Source of the DNA: Rhodococcus sp. (in: high G+C Gram-positive bacteria)
GTDB taxonomy: Bacteria; Actinomycetota; Actinomycetes; Mycobacteriales; Mycobacteriaceae
Reading direction: 5' to 3'
Length of the DNA stretch: 6,126 bases
Assembly: GCA_012515885.1 (NCBI GenBank)
Contig: JAAYXN010000237.1
Coordinates: 1-6,126, forward strand
The notes below the pieces were generated by a model that saw only the letters and a list, made by a program, of their open reading frames with translations, made no database searches and was not told the DNA's origin. Shown piece by piece: positions 1-5,291 of this stretch. A program made the translations under genes and the position numbers. How positions within the stretch are numbered: the stretch's first letter is position 1; every line of letters begins with the position of its first letter.

Positions 1-796
1 CCGTACCGCCGAGAAGTCGATCGGCCAGGCGCGCAAGCTGCTCGACGGAATTGATCACGCAGAGTCGGATATTCGGCGCGCCATCAGTTCGCTTCCCGCA
101 GCAATGGACGATGTTGCGCAGGGCATTGCTGAAGCAGGCAACCTCGCCAGCCAGGGTGGGGCTCGTCTTGCGCAGGCACGCGCAGCTGCAGAAGCTGCGC
201 TGGCCGCGGCCCGCGCCGCGAAGGACACCGATCCGCTCGGTAGCTTCACGCAAATCGTCACCGCCGATGCCGAACTCGATGCGGTGATCGCAGAAATTCA
301 TCAGACGCAGGCGGAAGCCGAACGCACCCGTCAACGACTCGAACGTGACACGATCGCGGCACGCTCACACGTCACGGCGGCCGCGGACTTCATTACGACG
401 CGGCGCGGTGTTGTGGGCGCGGTGGCACGTACCCGCCTGACCGAAGCGGAACGCCACCTCGCCGCTATCGATCAGGTACGCGATAAGGACCCGGCTCGCG
501 CCGTCCAGCACGCTAAAGCTGCCTCTGATCTGGCTGGCCAGGCTCTGCGTCAAGCGCAGGCGGACGTCAATGATTGGAACCAGAACAACAACCGCCACAA
601 CCGTCCTGGCGGTGGCGGCGGCAATGTCGCGGGCGCGGTGATCGGCGGAATCCTCATCGATAGCCTGCTGCGCGGATCGCGCGGCGGCGGGGGCGGTTTC
701 GGTGGCGGCGGATTTGGCAGTGGTGGTTTCCGCGGCGGCGGAGGCGGCGGATTTGGGGGCGGCGGCTTCGGTGGTGGCGGCGGAGGCCGGTTCTAA
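1..796 (+). CDS. TPM-domain membrane protein, C-terminal part (5' end outside window)
   Basis: The reading frame is open from the first base (first full codon at base 2) to TAA at 794-796, giving 264 visible residues; the start is upstream of the window. The first ~190 residues are rich in Ala, Gln, Arg and Glu with heptad-like spacing and no long hydrophobic segment, so a long helical or coiled-coil region is likely. The last ~65 residues are almost pure glycine with Phe and Arg, in GGGGF-type repeats ending in GRF. This layout (N-terminal TPM domain, membrane segment, long helical stretch, Gly-rich tail) is that of the actinobacterial TPM-domain proteins such as M. tuberculosis Rv2345; only the helical and tail parts are visible here. 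Their biochemical role is not settled. Assignment rests on architecture, remembered similarity and position next to glyS. An ATG at 104 lies inside the helical region and is not a likely start. Confidence 0.8.
   Translation, partial: RTAEKSIGQARKLLDGIDHAESDIRRAISSLPAAMDDVAQGIAEAGNLASQGGARLAQARAAAEAALAAARAAKDTDPLGSFTQIVTADAELDAVIAEIHQTQAEAERTRQRLERDTIAARSHVTAAADFITTRRGVVGAVARTRLTEAERHLAAIDQVRDKDPARAVQHAKAASDLAGQALRQAQADVNDWNQNNNRHNRPGGGGGNVAGAVIGGILIDSLLRGSRGGGGGFGGGGFGSGGFRGGGGGGFGGGGFGGGGGGRF
607..793 (+). repeat. Glycine-codon low-complexity tract (GGGGF-type repeats)
   Basis: The 3' end of the TPM-type gene is a GGC/GGT/GGA-rich tract encoding imperfect repeats of four to six glycines followed by Phe (codons of the type GGC GGC GGA TTT), most regular from about 685. 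A short non-glycine island with hydrophobic residues (GAVIGGILIDSLL, about 631-669) interrupts it. Tracts like this expand and contract by slippage, so tail length may differ between strains. The tail is probably disordered. Confidence 0.8.
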
Positions 797-826
797 GCCC
801 GGCCCAAGAACGTTCCCGACCTAAGA

Positions 827-873
827 ACAGCAATGGCCCGGTGTATCAATGCGATACACCGGGCCATTGCTGT
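827..873. terminator. Perfect 21-bp hairpin between convergent genes, likely bidirectional terminator
   Basis: Arms 827-847 and 853-873 are exact reverse complements (21 bp, starting ACAGCAATGGCCCGG), separated by the 5-base loop AATGC. It lies 30 bp after the TPM-type stop and 25 bp after the glyS stop on the other strand, so it can serve both genes. No strong T-run follows on the plus strand; on the minus strand the stem is followed by TCTTAG, a weak U-tract. Stem-only terminators without a strong U-tract are common in mycobacteria and relatives. Termination is inferred from position and stem strength. Confidence 0.85.
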
Positions 874-898
874 CGCCCACAAGACGGGGCTGCGAGAT

Positions 899-2284
899 TT
901 ACGAGCCGATCAGGCGCTGAGCCAGGTAGCCCTCAACCTGGTCGAGTGCCACACGCTCCTGCGACATAGTGTCGCGTTCACGAATCGTGACGGCCTGGTC
1001 TTCGAGGGTGTCGAAGTCGACGGTGATGCAGAACGGCGTCCCGATCTCATCCTGGCGGCGGTAGCGGCGACCAATGGCGGCAGCGTCGTCGAACTCGATG
1101 TTCCAGTTCTGACGCAACTGCGCAGCGAGATCCTTCGCCTTGGGGCTGAGGTCCGCGTTACGCGAGAGCGGCAGCACCGCAGCCTTGACCGGTGCCAGGC
1201 GGCGATCCAGACGAAGCACGGTGCGCTTGTCGACACCGCCCTTGGCGTTGGGTGCTTCGTCTTCGGCGTAGGCGTCGACGAGGAAGGCCATAAGCGAGCG
1301 GGTCAGTCCGGCAGCCGGTTCGATGACGTACGGGGTGTAGCGCTCCCCTGATGCCTGATCGAAGTAGTTCAGGTCGGTGCCCGAGTGCTTCGAGTGCGTG
1401 GAGAGATCGAAGTCGGTGCGGTTGGCGATGCCTTCTAGCTCGCCCCACTCGCTGCCCTGGAAGTAGAAGCGGTACTCGATATCGACGGTGCGCTTGGAGT
1501 AGTGCGAGAGCTTTTCCTGCGCGTGCTCGTAGAGGCGCAGGTTGTCCTTGTTGATGCCGAGACCGGTGTACCAGTTCATCCGGTAGTCGATCCAGTACTC
1601 ATGCCACTGCTCGTCTTCGCCGGGCTTGACGAAGAATTCCATCTCCATCTGCTCAAACTCGCGGGTGCGGAAGATGAAGTTGCCGGGGGTAATTTCGTTG
1701 CGGAAGCTCTTGCCGATCTGGCCGATACCGAACGGCGGCTTCTTGCGTGAGGACGTCAGGACGTTGGCGAAGTTGACGAAGATGCCCTGCGCGGTTTCCG
1801 GACGCAGGTAGTGCAGTCCTTCTTCGTTGTCGACGGGGCCGAGGTACGTCTTGAGTAGACCGGAGAAGGCACGCGGCTCGGTCCACTGGCCTGGGTCACC
1901 GGTCTCGGGGTCACGGATGTCGGCGAGGCCGTTGGCCGGGGGGTGGCCGTGCTTTTCTTCGTAGGCTTCAAGCAGGTGGTCGGCGCGGTAACGCTTGTGC
2001 GTGATCAGCGACTCGACGAGCGGGTCTGTGAAGGTCTCGACGTGACCGGATGCTTCCCACACCTCACGGGGCAAGATGACCGACGAGTCGAGGCCGACGA
2101 CGTCTTCGCGGCTGGTGACCATGTTGCGCCACCACTGCTTTTTGATGTTTTCCTTGAGCTCGACACCCAGTGGGCCGTAGTCCCACGCGGACTTCGTGCC
2201 ACCGTAGATCTCACCGCAGGGGTAGACCAGGCCACGGCGTTTGGCGAGATTGACGACGGAATCGATCTTGGACTTGGGTGCCAC
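899..2284 (-). CDS. glyS: Glycine--tRNA ligase (class II, homodimeric type)
   Basis: Charges tRNA-Gly with glycine using ATP, in the cytoplasm, as a dimer. The protein has 461 residues, close to the ~463 of M. tuberculosis GlyS (Rv2357c). The family opening VVNLAKRRG is at residues 10-18 and GGTKSAWDYGPLG at 28-40. Class II motif 2 spans about 194-218 (FRNEITP, then FRTREFEQMEMEFF) and motif 3 about 322-335 (EPAAGLTRSLMAFL). The anticodon-binding domain occupies roughly 364-455 and contains GRRYRRQDEIGTPF. I chose the GTG at 2284-2282: GGAGAG (2293-2298) lies 8 bases upstream and the resulting N-terminus matches the family. An in-frame ATG at 2389 would add 35 residues unlike the family and has no such site. 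The gene is divergent from smtB and converges on the TPM-type gene. Nothing indicates a defect. Confidence 0.97.
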   Translation of the reverse strand: MAPKSKIDSVVNLAKRRGLVYPCGEIYGGTKSAWDYGPLGVELKENIKKQWWRNMVTSREDVVGLDSSVILPREVWEASGHVETFTDPLVESLITHKRYRADHLLEAYEEKHGHPPANGLADIRDPETGDPGQWTEPRAFSGLLKTYLGPVDNEEGLHYLRPETAQGIFVNFANVLTSSRKKPPFGIGQIGKSFRNEITPGNFIFRTREFEQMEMEFFVKPGEDEQWHEYWIDYRMNWYTGLGINKDNLRLYEHAQEKLSHYSKRTVDIEYRFYFQGSEWGELEGIANRTDFDLSTHSKHSGTDLNYFDQASGERYTPYVIEPAAGLTRSLMAFLVDAYAEDEAPNAKGGVDKRTVLRLDRRLAPVKAAVLPLSRNADLSPKAKDLAAQLRQNWNIEFDDAAAIGRRYRRQDEIGTPFCITVDFDTLEDQAVTIRERDTMSQERVALDQVEGYLAQRLIGS

Positions 2285-2382
2285 TTGGTGTGCTCTCCAT
2301 CTGGGTAATAGATGCCACGGTTCACGTGCGCGTTCACCGTCCACACTATCGCCTAGCACTAAGCCGGTTGGACACCGCCTGG

Positions 2383-2408
2383 TTGACATGCACGATCATG
2401 CATATCAA
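2383..2408 (+). promoter_or_regulatory. Candidate SmtB operator: 26-bp 12-2-12 inverted repeat
   Basis: The stretch TTGACATGCACG-AT-CATGCATATCAA is a dyad centred between 2395 and 2396. Eleven of 13 base pairs are complementary; the mismatches are 2387/2404 and 2393/2398. The 12-2-12 layout with AT-rich flanks is the known operator form of ArsR/SmtB-family metal sensors. It lies 76 bp upstream of the smtB start and contains the -35 hexamer of the predicted promoter, so a bound repressor would block RNA polymerase. In M. tuberculosis the smtB-zur operon is autorepressed by SmtB through a palindrome upstream, relieved by zinc. Assignment here is by position and symmetry. Confidence 0.65.
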
Positions 2409-2411
2409 AAT
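2383..2411 (+). promoter_or_regulatory. Predicted promoter of smtB-zur
   Basis: A perfect TTGACA (-35) occupies 2383-2388. After a 17-base spacer comes CAAAAT (2406-2411), matching four of six bases of TATAAT. A start near 2418 would give a leader of about 66 bases before the smtB GTG at 2484. The strong -35 with a poor -10, overlapped by a dyad, suits a repressed, inducible promoter. The transcription start is inferred. Confidence 0.55.
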
Positions 2412-2425
2412 GGAATCGGTTTGCA
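2411..2425 (+). promoter_or_regulatory. Possible 7-1-7 Fur/Zur-type half-conserved dyad near +1
   Basis: TGGAATCGGTTTGCA has a 7-1-7 layout around G2418, with five of seven pairs complementary (outer TG/CA, then AA/TT, then C/G; mismatches at 2413/2423 and 2416/2420). Zur boxes in actinobacteria have a 7-1-7 layout of the TGAAAATnnTTTTCA type. It falls just after the predicted -10, where binding would block initiation. The match is weak and could be chance. Confidence 0.25.
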
Positions 2426-2483
2426 ATAAGCTGGTCCGCGGGGCTCCTACAGCCCTTGACGTTCCGACCCCTAAGGAGTCACC

Positions 2484-2822
2484 GTGAGCATCACGGACGG
2501 CGATCATTCGCATACCGCGGACACCCCGGCACCCATGCCACCTAAGGAAACCCTGGTGGCAGCAGGCGAGTTGCTACGCGCTCTCGCCGCGCCGGTGCGC
2601 ATCGCCATCGTGTTGCAACTACGCGAGTCTCAGCGATGCGTGCACGAACTGGTGGGAGCACTCGATGTCCCCCAGCCCCTGATTAGCCAACACTTGCGGG
2701 TACTCAAATCCGCGGGAGTGGTTCACGGTGAACGCGCCGGACGCGAGGTGCTCTACAGCCTCGTCGACGAGCACCTGTCGCACATCGTCATCGACGCCGT
2801 GGCCCACGCTGAGGAAGGATAG
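2484..2822 (+). CDS. smtB: Zinc-responsive ArsR/SmtB-family repressor
   Basis: Winged-helix metal sensor of 112 residues (M. tuberculosis Rv2358 is ~135), expected to repress the smtB-zur operon and to release DNA on binding zinc. The core from residue 26 (AAGELLRALAAPVRIAIVL) matches the mycobacterial SmtB family closely. The recognition helix-turn-helix is at about 61-79 (DVPQPLISQHLRVLKSAGV), followed by the wing (GERAGREVLYSL). The C-terminal helix carries D95, H97, H108 and E111, the D-x-H-x10-H-x2-E alpha-5 zinc site of SmtB. Cys52 and the N-terminal His8 and His10 could contribute to an alpha-3N-type site, but this is less sure. The GTG start is supported by AAGGAG (2473-2478) 5 bases upstream. 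zur follows after 13 bases, so the two are almost certainly co-transcribed. Confidence 0.93.
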   Translation: MSITDGDHSHTADTPAPMPPKETLVAAGELLRALAAPVRIAIVLQLRESQRCVHELVGALDVPQPLISQHLRVLKSAGVVHGERAGREVLYSLVDEHLSHIVIDAVAHAEEG

Positions 2823-2835
2823 GAAGTAGAGAGCG

Positions 2836-3264
2836 TTGGGTAAGCCCGCATCGCAGCCAGCCGCAGGAACGCCCACAGTTGGCGTCCGCTCCACGAAGCA
2901 GCGCAGCGCTATCTCAGCGCTGCTCGATGAGGTTGACGAGTTCAAGTCGGCCCAGGAACTGCACGATGAGCTCCGTCAACGCGGCGGCAGCATCGGACTC
3001 ACCACCGTCTACCGGACGCTGCAAGCCCTCGCCGACGCGGGAACCGTTGATGTGTTGCGCACCGATACCGGCGAGTCGGTCTACCGGCGCTGTTCCGATC
3101 ATCATCACCACCACCTGGTGTGCCGCAATTGCGGCTACACGGTGGAAGTAGAAGGCCCGGCGGTTGAGAAGTGGGCGCAATCTGTCGCGGAGACAAACGG
3201 CTTTTCCGATATCAGCCACATGGTGGAGATTTTCGGTACTTGCCGTGATTGCGTGACTTCTTAA
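2836..3264 (+). CDS. zur: Zinc uptake regulator (Fur family)
   Basis: Fur-family repressor of 142 residues (M. tuberculosis FurB/Zur, Rv2359, is 130) that, when loaded with zinc, represses zinc uptake and zinc-free ribosomal protein genes. The winged helix spans about 18-85 (GLTTVYRTLQAL is the recognition region). All known FurB zinc ligands are present at a constant +10 offset: D72, C86, H91, H93 (regulatory site); C96, C99, C136, C139 (structural Cys4 site); H90, H92, E111, H128 (third site). The histidine run is H89-H93. The only plausible start is TTG at 2836, because an in-frame TAG at 2827-2829 blocks any earlier one and no ATG or GTG occurs before the conserved core. GGAAG (2822-2826) lies 9 bases upstream and overlaps the end of smtB, suggesting translational linkage. 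The weak start may keep Zur scarce. Confidence 0.96.
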   Translation: MGKPASQPAAGTPTVGVRSTKQRSAISALLDEVDEFKSAQELHDELRQRGGSIGLTTVYRTLQALADAGTVDVLRTDTGESVYRRCSDHHHHHLVCRNCGYTVEVEGPAVEKWAQSVAETNGFSDISHMVEIFGTCRDCVTS

Positions 3265-3277
3265 CGCACCGGGCCTC

Positions 3278-3305
3278 ACCGAGGTCAACCCTCGGTCTAG
3301 CTTTT
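3278..3305 (+). terminator. Rho-independent-type terminator after zur
   Basis: Arms ACCGAGG (3278-3284) and CCTCGGT (3290-3296) form a 7-bp stem with a 5-base loop, followed by CTAG and TTTT (3302-3305). It starts 13 bases after the zur stop and lies before the convergent secreted-protein gene ends. A small palindrome, TAGCT-TTT-AGCTA (3298-3310), overlaps the T-run and may help stop transcription from the other side. Confidence 0.65.
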
Positions 3306-3315
3306 AGCTACCTGA

Positions 3316-3951
3316 TCAGGGCTGGCCGCTCAGGTACTGGTAGCCAGCGTCGATCAGCGGCTGTCCACCGGTGTTGACCAGGCCGATTGCGCCACCAACG
3401 GCGAGACCAACCAGAACACCCGGGATGCAACCGACGATCACACCGACGACGCAACCGAGCGCGAGGCCGATAGCGCCACCAATTGCCGCACCGACGCCAG
3501 CGCCGAAGGATGCCTTGGTCAGTTCATCGCTGAAACGCTGCGCCGAGCTGATGTCGGACAGTGCGATGGACACGGGAGCAACAGCCTCAGCAGGCGCAGC
3601 TTCCGGTGCGAGGGTCAGGCTGCGTCCGTCTTCACCGATCAGCGGTGCGATGGAGAACTCGGCATCGTTGATGCGGTAGGTCAGCGGAACCGAACCGATG
3701 ACATCGCCGTCGCGGTTAACGACCTCGACGACATCGCCGTCGCGGTCCAGACGGAACAGGCCAGCGTCGAGCACGGTGACAACCTTGGTGCCGGACTCGT
3801 CGAGGCTCGTCTTGTACTCAACGCCCTGGTCTTCGCCCTGCACCAGAACGTCAGGCTGCGTGGCTACCGGCTCAGCGTGTGCGACACCAGCGGTCACACC
3901 GAGTGCGGCGATCGAAAGGACCGCGGTAGCAACAGCTTTCCTGGAAAACAT
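3316..3951 (-). CDS. Small secreted protein with glycine-zipper C-terminal region, function unknown
   Basis: The protein has 211 residues. The N-terminus is a Sec signal peptide: R4 and K5, hydrophobic 6-23, and an AHA-E cleavage site after residue 26. Residues 27-~130 look like a beta-rich domain with acidic turns, including a near-duplicate RDGDV at 70-74 and 80-84. Residues 149-193 are a long glycine-zipper hydrophobic stretch (GAGVGAAIGGAIGLALG, then VGVIVG and VGLAVGGAIG), with cysteines at 167 and 175 and a Pro at 177 in its centre. This suggests a two-helix hairpin inserted in or packed on a membrane. The tail PLIDAGYQYLSGQP is polar. The ATG is supported by GGGAG (3959-3963), 7 bases upstream. 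Similar secreted proteins with signal peptide, beta-domain and glycine-rich hydrophobic end occur in Rhodococcus and Nocardia relatives (possibly DUF8020; uncertain recollection). It converges on zur. No metal-binding motif was seen. Confidence 0.85.
   Translation of the reverse strand: MFSRKAVATAVLSIAALGVTAGVAHAEPVATQPDVLVQGEDQGVEYKTSLDESGTKVVTVLDAGLFRLDRDGDVVEVVNRDGDVIGSVPLTYRINDAEFSIAPLIGEDGRSLTLAPEAAPAEAVAPVSIALSDISSAQRFSDELTKASFGAGVGAAIGGAIGLALGCVVGVIVGCIPGVLVGLAVGGAIGLVNTGGQPLIDAGYQYLSGQP
3700..3746 (-). repeat. 17-bp direct repeat inside the secreted-protein gene
   Basis: GACATCGCCGTCGCGGT occurs at 3700-3716 and exactly again at 3730-3746 (30-bp period). On the minus strand it encodes the two RDGDV segments of the secreted protein. 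A small in-frame duplication or a repeated beta-hairpin turn would explain it. Confidence 0.85.
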
Positions 3952-3972
3952 CTATCTTCTCCCGACTTTTAC

Positions 3973-3989
3973 CCGGGCCGGATGCCCGG
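3973..3989 (-). promoter_or_regulatory. Short GC hairpin in the leader of the secreted-protein gene
   Basis: CCGGGC (3973-3978) and GCCCGG (3984-3989) are perfect 6-bp arms with a 5-base loop. On the minus strand this lies in the presumed 5' leader, 9 bases upstream of the GGGAG ribosome site. It could stabilise the message; no function is shown. Confidence 0.4.
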
Positions 3990-3999
3990 TGCCGGGAGC

Positions 4000-4034
4000 A
4001 CTGTAGCCCGATATCTGTGTTTTCGAAAAACACA
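4000..4034 (-). promoter_or_regulatory. Candidate promoter with 19-bp palindrome upstream of the secreted-protein gene
   Basis: On the minus strand TACAGT (4005-4000) resembles a -10 box (TAnnnT). Seventeen bases upstream lies TTTCGA, a poor -35, within the inverted repeat at 4016-4034: arms TGTGTTTT and AAAACACA, 8 bp, with a 3-base loop. A palindrome across a weak -35 suggests a regulator site. Alternatively it is a weak terminator for the uppS operon, as it lies 21 bp after the last stop codon, but no U-tract follows the stem on that strand. Confidence 0.4.
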
Positions 4035-4054
4035 ATCTTGCGGTTAGTGACCCG

Positions 4055-4456
4055 TCATGGAATCAGGCCCGTGCGTGCGGTATCAGCGCCGCCGAGAACG
4101 AGAAGCAGCATCGTTGTCAACGCCTCATCGGAAAGCCCTGCTGCCGGAAACGCGTACCGCAATACGACGTCCAGCAAACGACCATGTCCGAATGCAGAAA
4201 TTGACCCAAATTGGACCGCGGCGTTGCGGTCGGCAACCTTCTTATGCAGGGCTGTACTTGCTGGACGATCCCACACCAACACGCAGGTCATGGAAACAAC
4301 ATCGAGTCCATCTGCCAGATGCACCACTGTTATCGAACACAAAGCGCCCGCGTAGTTAAAACTCAGCGAACCATCGTCCGCGGTACTGACATCGACGTAC
4401 TCAGCGAGGCTGCGCTCGACACGCCCTTGCAACGCGATAGCCGGGGTGGTGTTCAT
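4055..4456 (-). CDS. Conserved hypothetical protein (Rv2360c-like), in operon with uppS
   Basis: I do not know a function. The protein has 133 residues, with no signal peptide and no strong membrane segment. It starts with an amphipathic helix (10-20), followed by alternating strands (SLSFNYAGALCSITVVHL, then DGLDVVSMTCVLVWD), a helix near 66-75, another strand (HGRLLDVVLRYAFP) and a C-terminal helix (LSDEALTTMLLLVL). This helix-strand pattern recalls the YbjN / type III chaperone-like fold found in many small actinobacterial proteins, but that is a guess. Position matches Rv2360c, which lies beside uppS in M. tuberculosis. The ATG is only 4 bases after the uppS stop, and its GGAG site lies in the last codons of uppS, so translation is probably coupled. 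It is the last gene of the recO-uppS transcript. Confidence 0.8.
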   Translation of the reverse strand: MNTTPAIALQGRVERSLAEYVDVSTADDGSLSFNYAGALCSITVVHLADGLDVVSMTCVLVWDRPASTALHKKVADRNAAVQFGSISAFGHGRLLDVVLRYAFPAAGLSDEALTTMLLLVLGGADTARTGLIP

Positions 4457-4460
4457 CGAC

Positions 4461-5291
4461 TCACTCCGCTTCTTTCACGCCACCGAAACGGCGATCACGT
4501 TGGGCATATTCAAGGCACGCTGCCCACAGATCCCGGCGGTCGAAATCCGGGAACAGTTTTTCCTGAAACACCATTTCCGCGTACGCCGACTGCCAGATAA
4601 GGAAGTTCGACGTGCGTTGTTCGCCGGAGGGACGCAGAAACAAGTCGACGTCCGGCATATCCGGTTCGTCAAGATAGCGGGCGACAGTGGCCTCGGTGAT
4701 CTTCTCCGGATCCAACAATCCTGCTGCAGCGCGGCGCGCTATTTCCTTGGCCGCATCGGCAAGTTCAGCGCGGCCCCCGTAATTGACGCACATCGTCAGC
4801 GTCATGACCGTGTTGTCTTTGGTCAGTTCCTCAGCGATCTCAAGTTCTTTGATGACGCTGCGCCACAGTTTGGGACGACGTCCCGCCCACCGCACCCGCA
4901 CACCCATCTCATGCATTTCGTCGCGACGACGACGAATGACGTCACGGTTAAAGCCCATAAGGAACCGCACCTCTTCGGGGCTGCGTTTCCAGTTTTCGGT
5001 GGAAAACGCGTATGCCGAGAGCCAGTCGACACCGAGTTCAATACACCCACAGAGGGTGTCCATGAGAACGGCCTCACCGCGCTCGTGTCCAGCGGTGCGC
5101 GGCAAACCACGTTCCTGAGCCCAGCGACCATTGCCGTCCATCACCAGCGCCACATGCTTAGGGACAAATTCGGCGGGGATCTGCGGAGGACGCGCACCGG
5201 ACGGGTGCGGATCCGGCGGCCGAATCTCACGCTGCGGTGCGTTAGGCCGAGGTTCTCGTCGTCGAATCACAGGGTCCATCCTGCCTGACAT
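4461..5291 (-). CDS. uppS: Long-chain (Z)-polyprenyl diphosphate synthase (decaprenyl/undecaprenyl type)
   Basis: Cis-prenyltransferase that adds isopentenyl diphosphate to an allylic primer to make the polyprenyl diphosphate used as lipid carrier for peptidoglycan, arabinogalactan and lipoarabinomannan; it acts at the cytoplasmic face of the membrane. From the ATG at 5291 it has 276 residues (M. tuberculosis Rv2361c is 296). MDGNGRWA is at 51-58 with the catalytic Asp52; FSTENWKR at 96-103; VNYGGR at 169-174; LFLRPSGEQR at 217-226, then SNFLIWQ at 228-234. The first ~40 residues are a Pro/Arg-rich leader that varies in this family. The exact start is uncertain: ATG 5291, ATG 5279 and GTG 5270 are in frame, and none has a strong ribosome site except perhaps AGGATGG before the GTG. 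All overlap the end of recO (by 50, 38 or 29 bases), so expression is likely coupled to recO. Confidence 0.95.
   Translation of the reverse strand: MSGRMDPVIRRREPRPNAPQREIRPPDPHPSGARPPQIPAEFVPKHVALVMDGNGRWAQERGLPRTAGHERGEAVLMDTLCGCIELGVDWLSAYAFSTENWKRSPEEVRFLMGFNRDVIRRRRDEMHEMGVRVRWAGRRPKLWRSVIKELEIAEELTKDNTVMTLTMCVNYGGRAELADAAKEIARRAAAGLLDPEKITEATVARYLDEPDMPDVDLFLRPSGEQRTSNFLIWQSAYAEMVFQEKLFPDFDRRDLWAACLEYAQRDRRFGGVKEAE

Noticed and set aside
833..1351. Plus-strand open frame antisense to the 3' half of glyS.
   Set aside because: It begins inside the hairpin between the genes and mirrors glyS codon structure, so it is best explained as a shadow frame.
2285..2382. Promoter for glyS on the minus strand (TAGTGT at 2348-2343 as a -10).
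   Set aside because: No acceptable -35 lies 16-18 bases upstream, so I could not support a specific promoter, although one must exist in or near this gap.
2440..2456. Small hairpin GGGCT-CCTAC-AGCCC in the smtB leader, as a possible attenuator or riboswitch part.
   Set aside because: A 5-bp stem (plus one G-U pair) with only two following T residues and no recognisable riboswitch core is within chance for GC-rich DNA.
2410..2487. A 25-codon frame (ATG 2410 to TGA 2487) overlapping the smtB start by GTGA, as a possible leader peptide.
   Set aside because: Its ATG overlaps the predicted -10 box, so it would not be in a transcript starting near 2418. It has no ribosome site and no regulatory codon run.
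3101..3115. Histidine codon run in zur resembling an engineered His-tag.
   Set aside because: It is the natural metal-binding histidine run of actinobacterial Zur; every ligand aligns with M. tuberculosis FurB.
4446..5288. Long open frame on the plus strand opposite uppS.
   Set aside because: It is a complementary-strand shadow of a well-conserved gene, common in GC-rich DNA; its product has no recognisable family or ribosome site.
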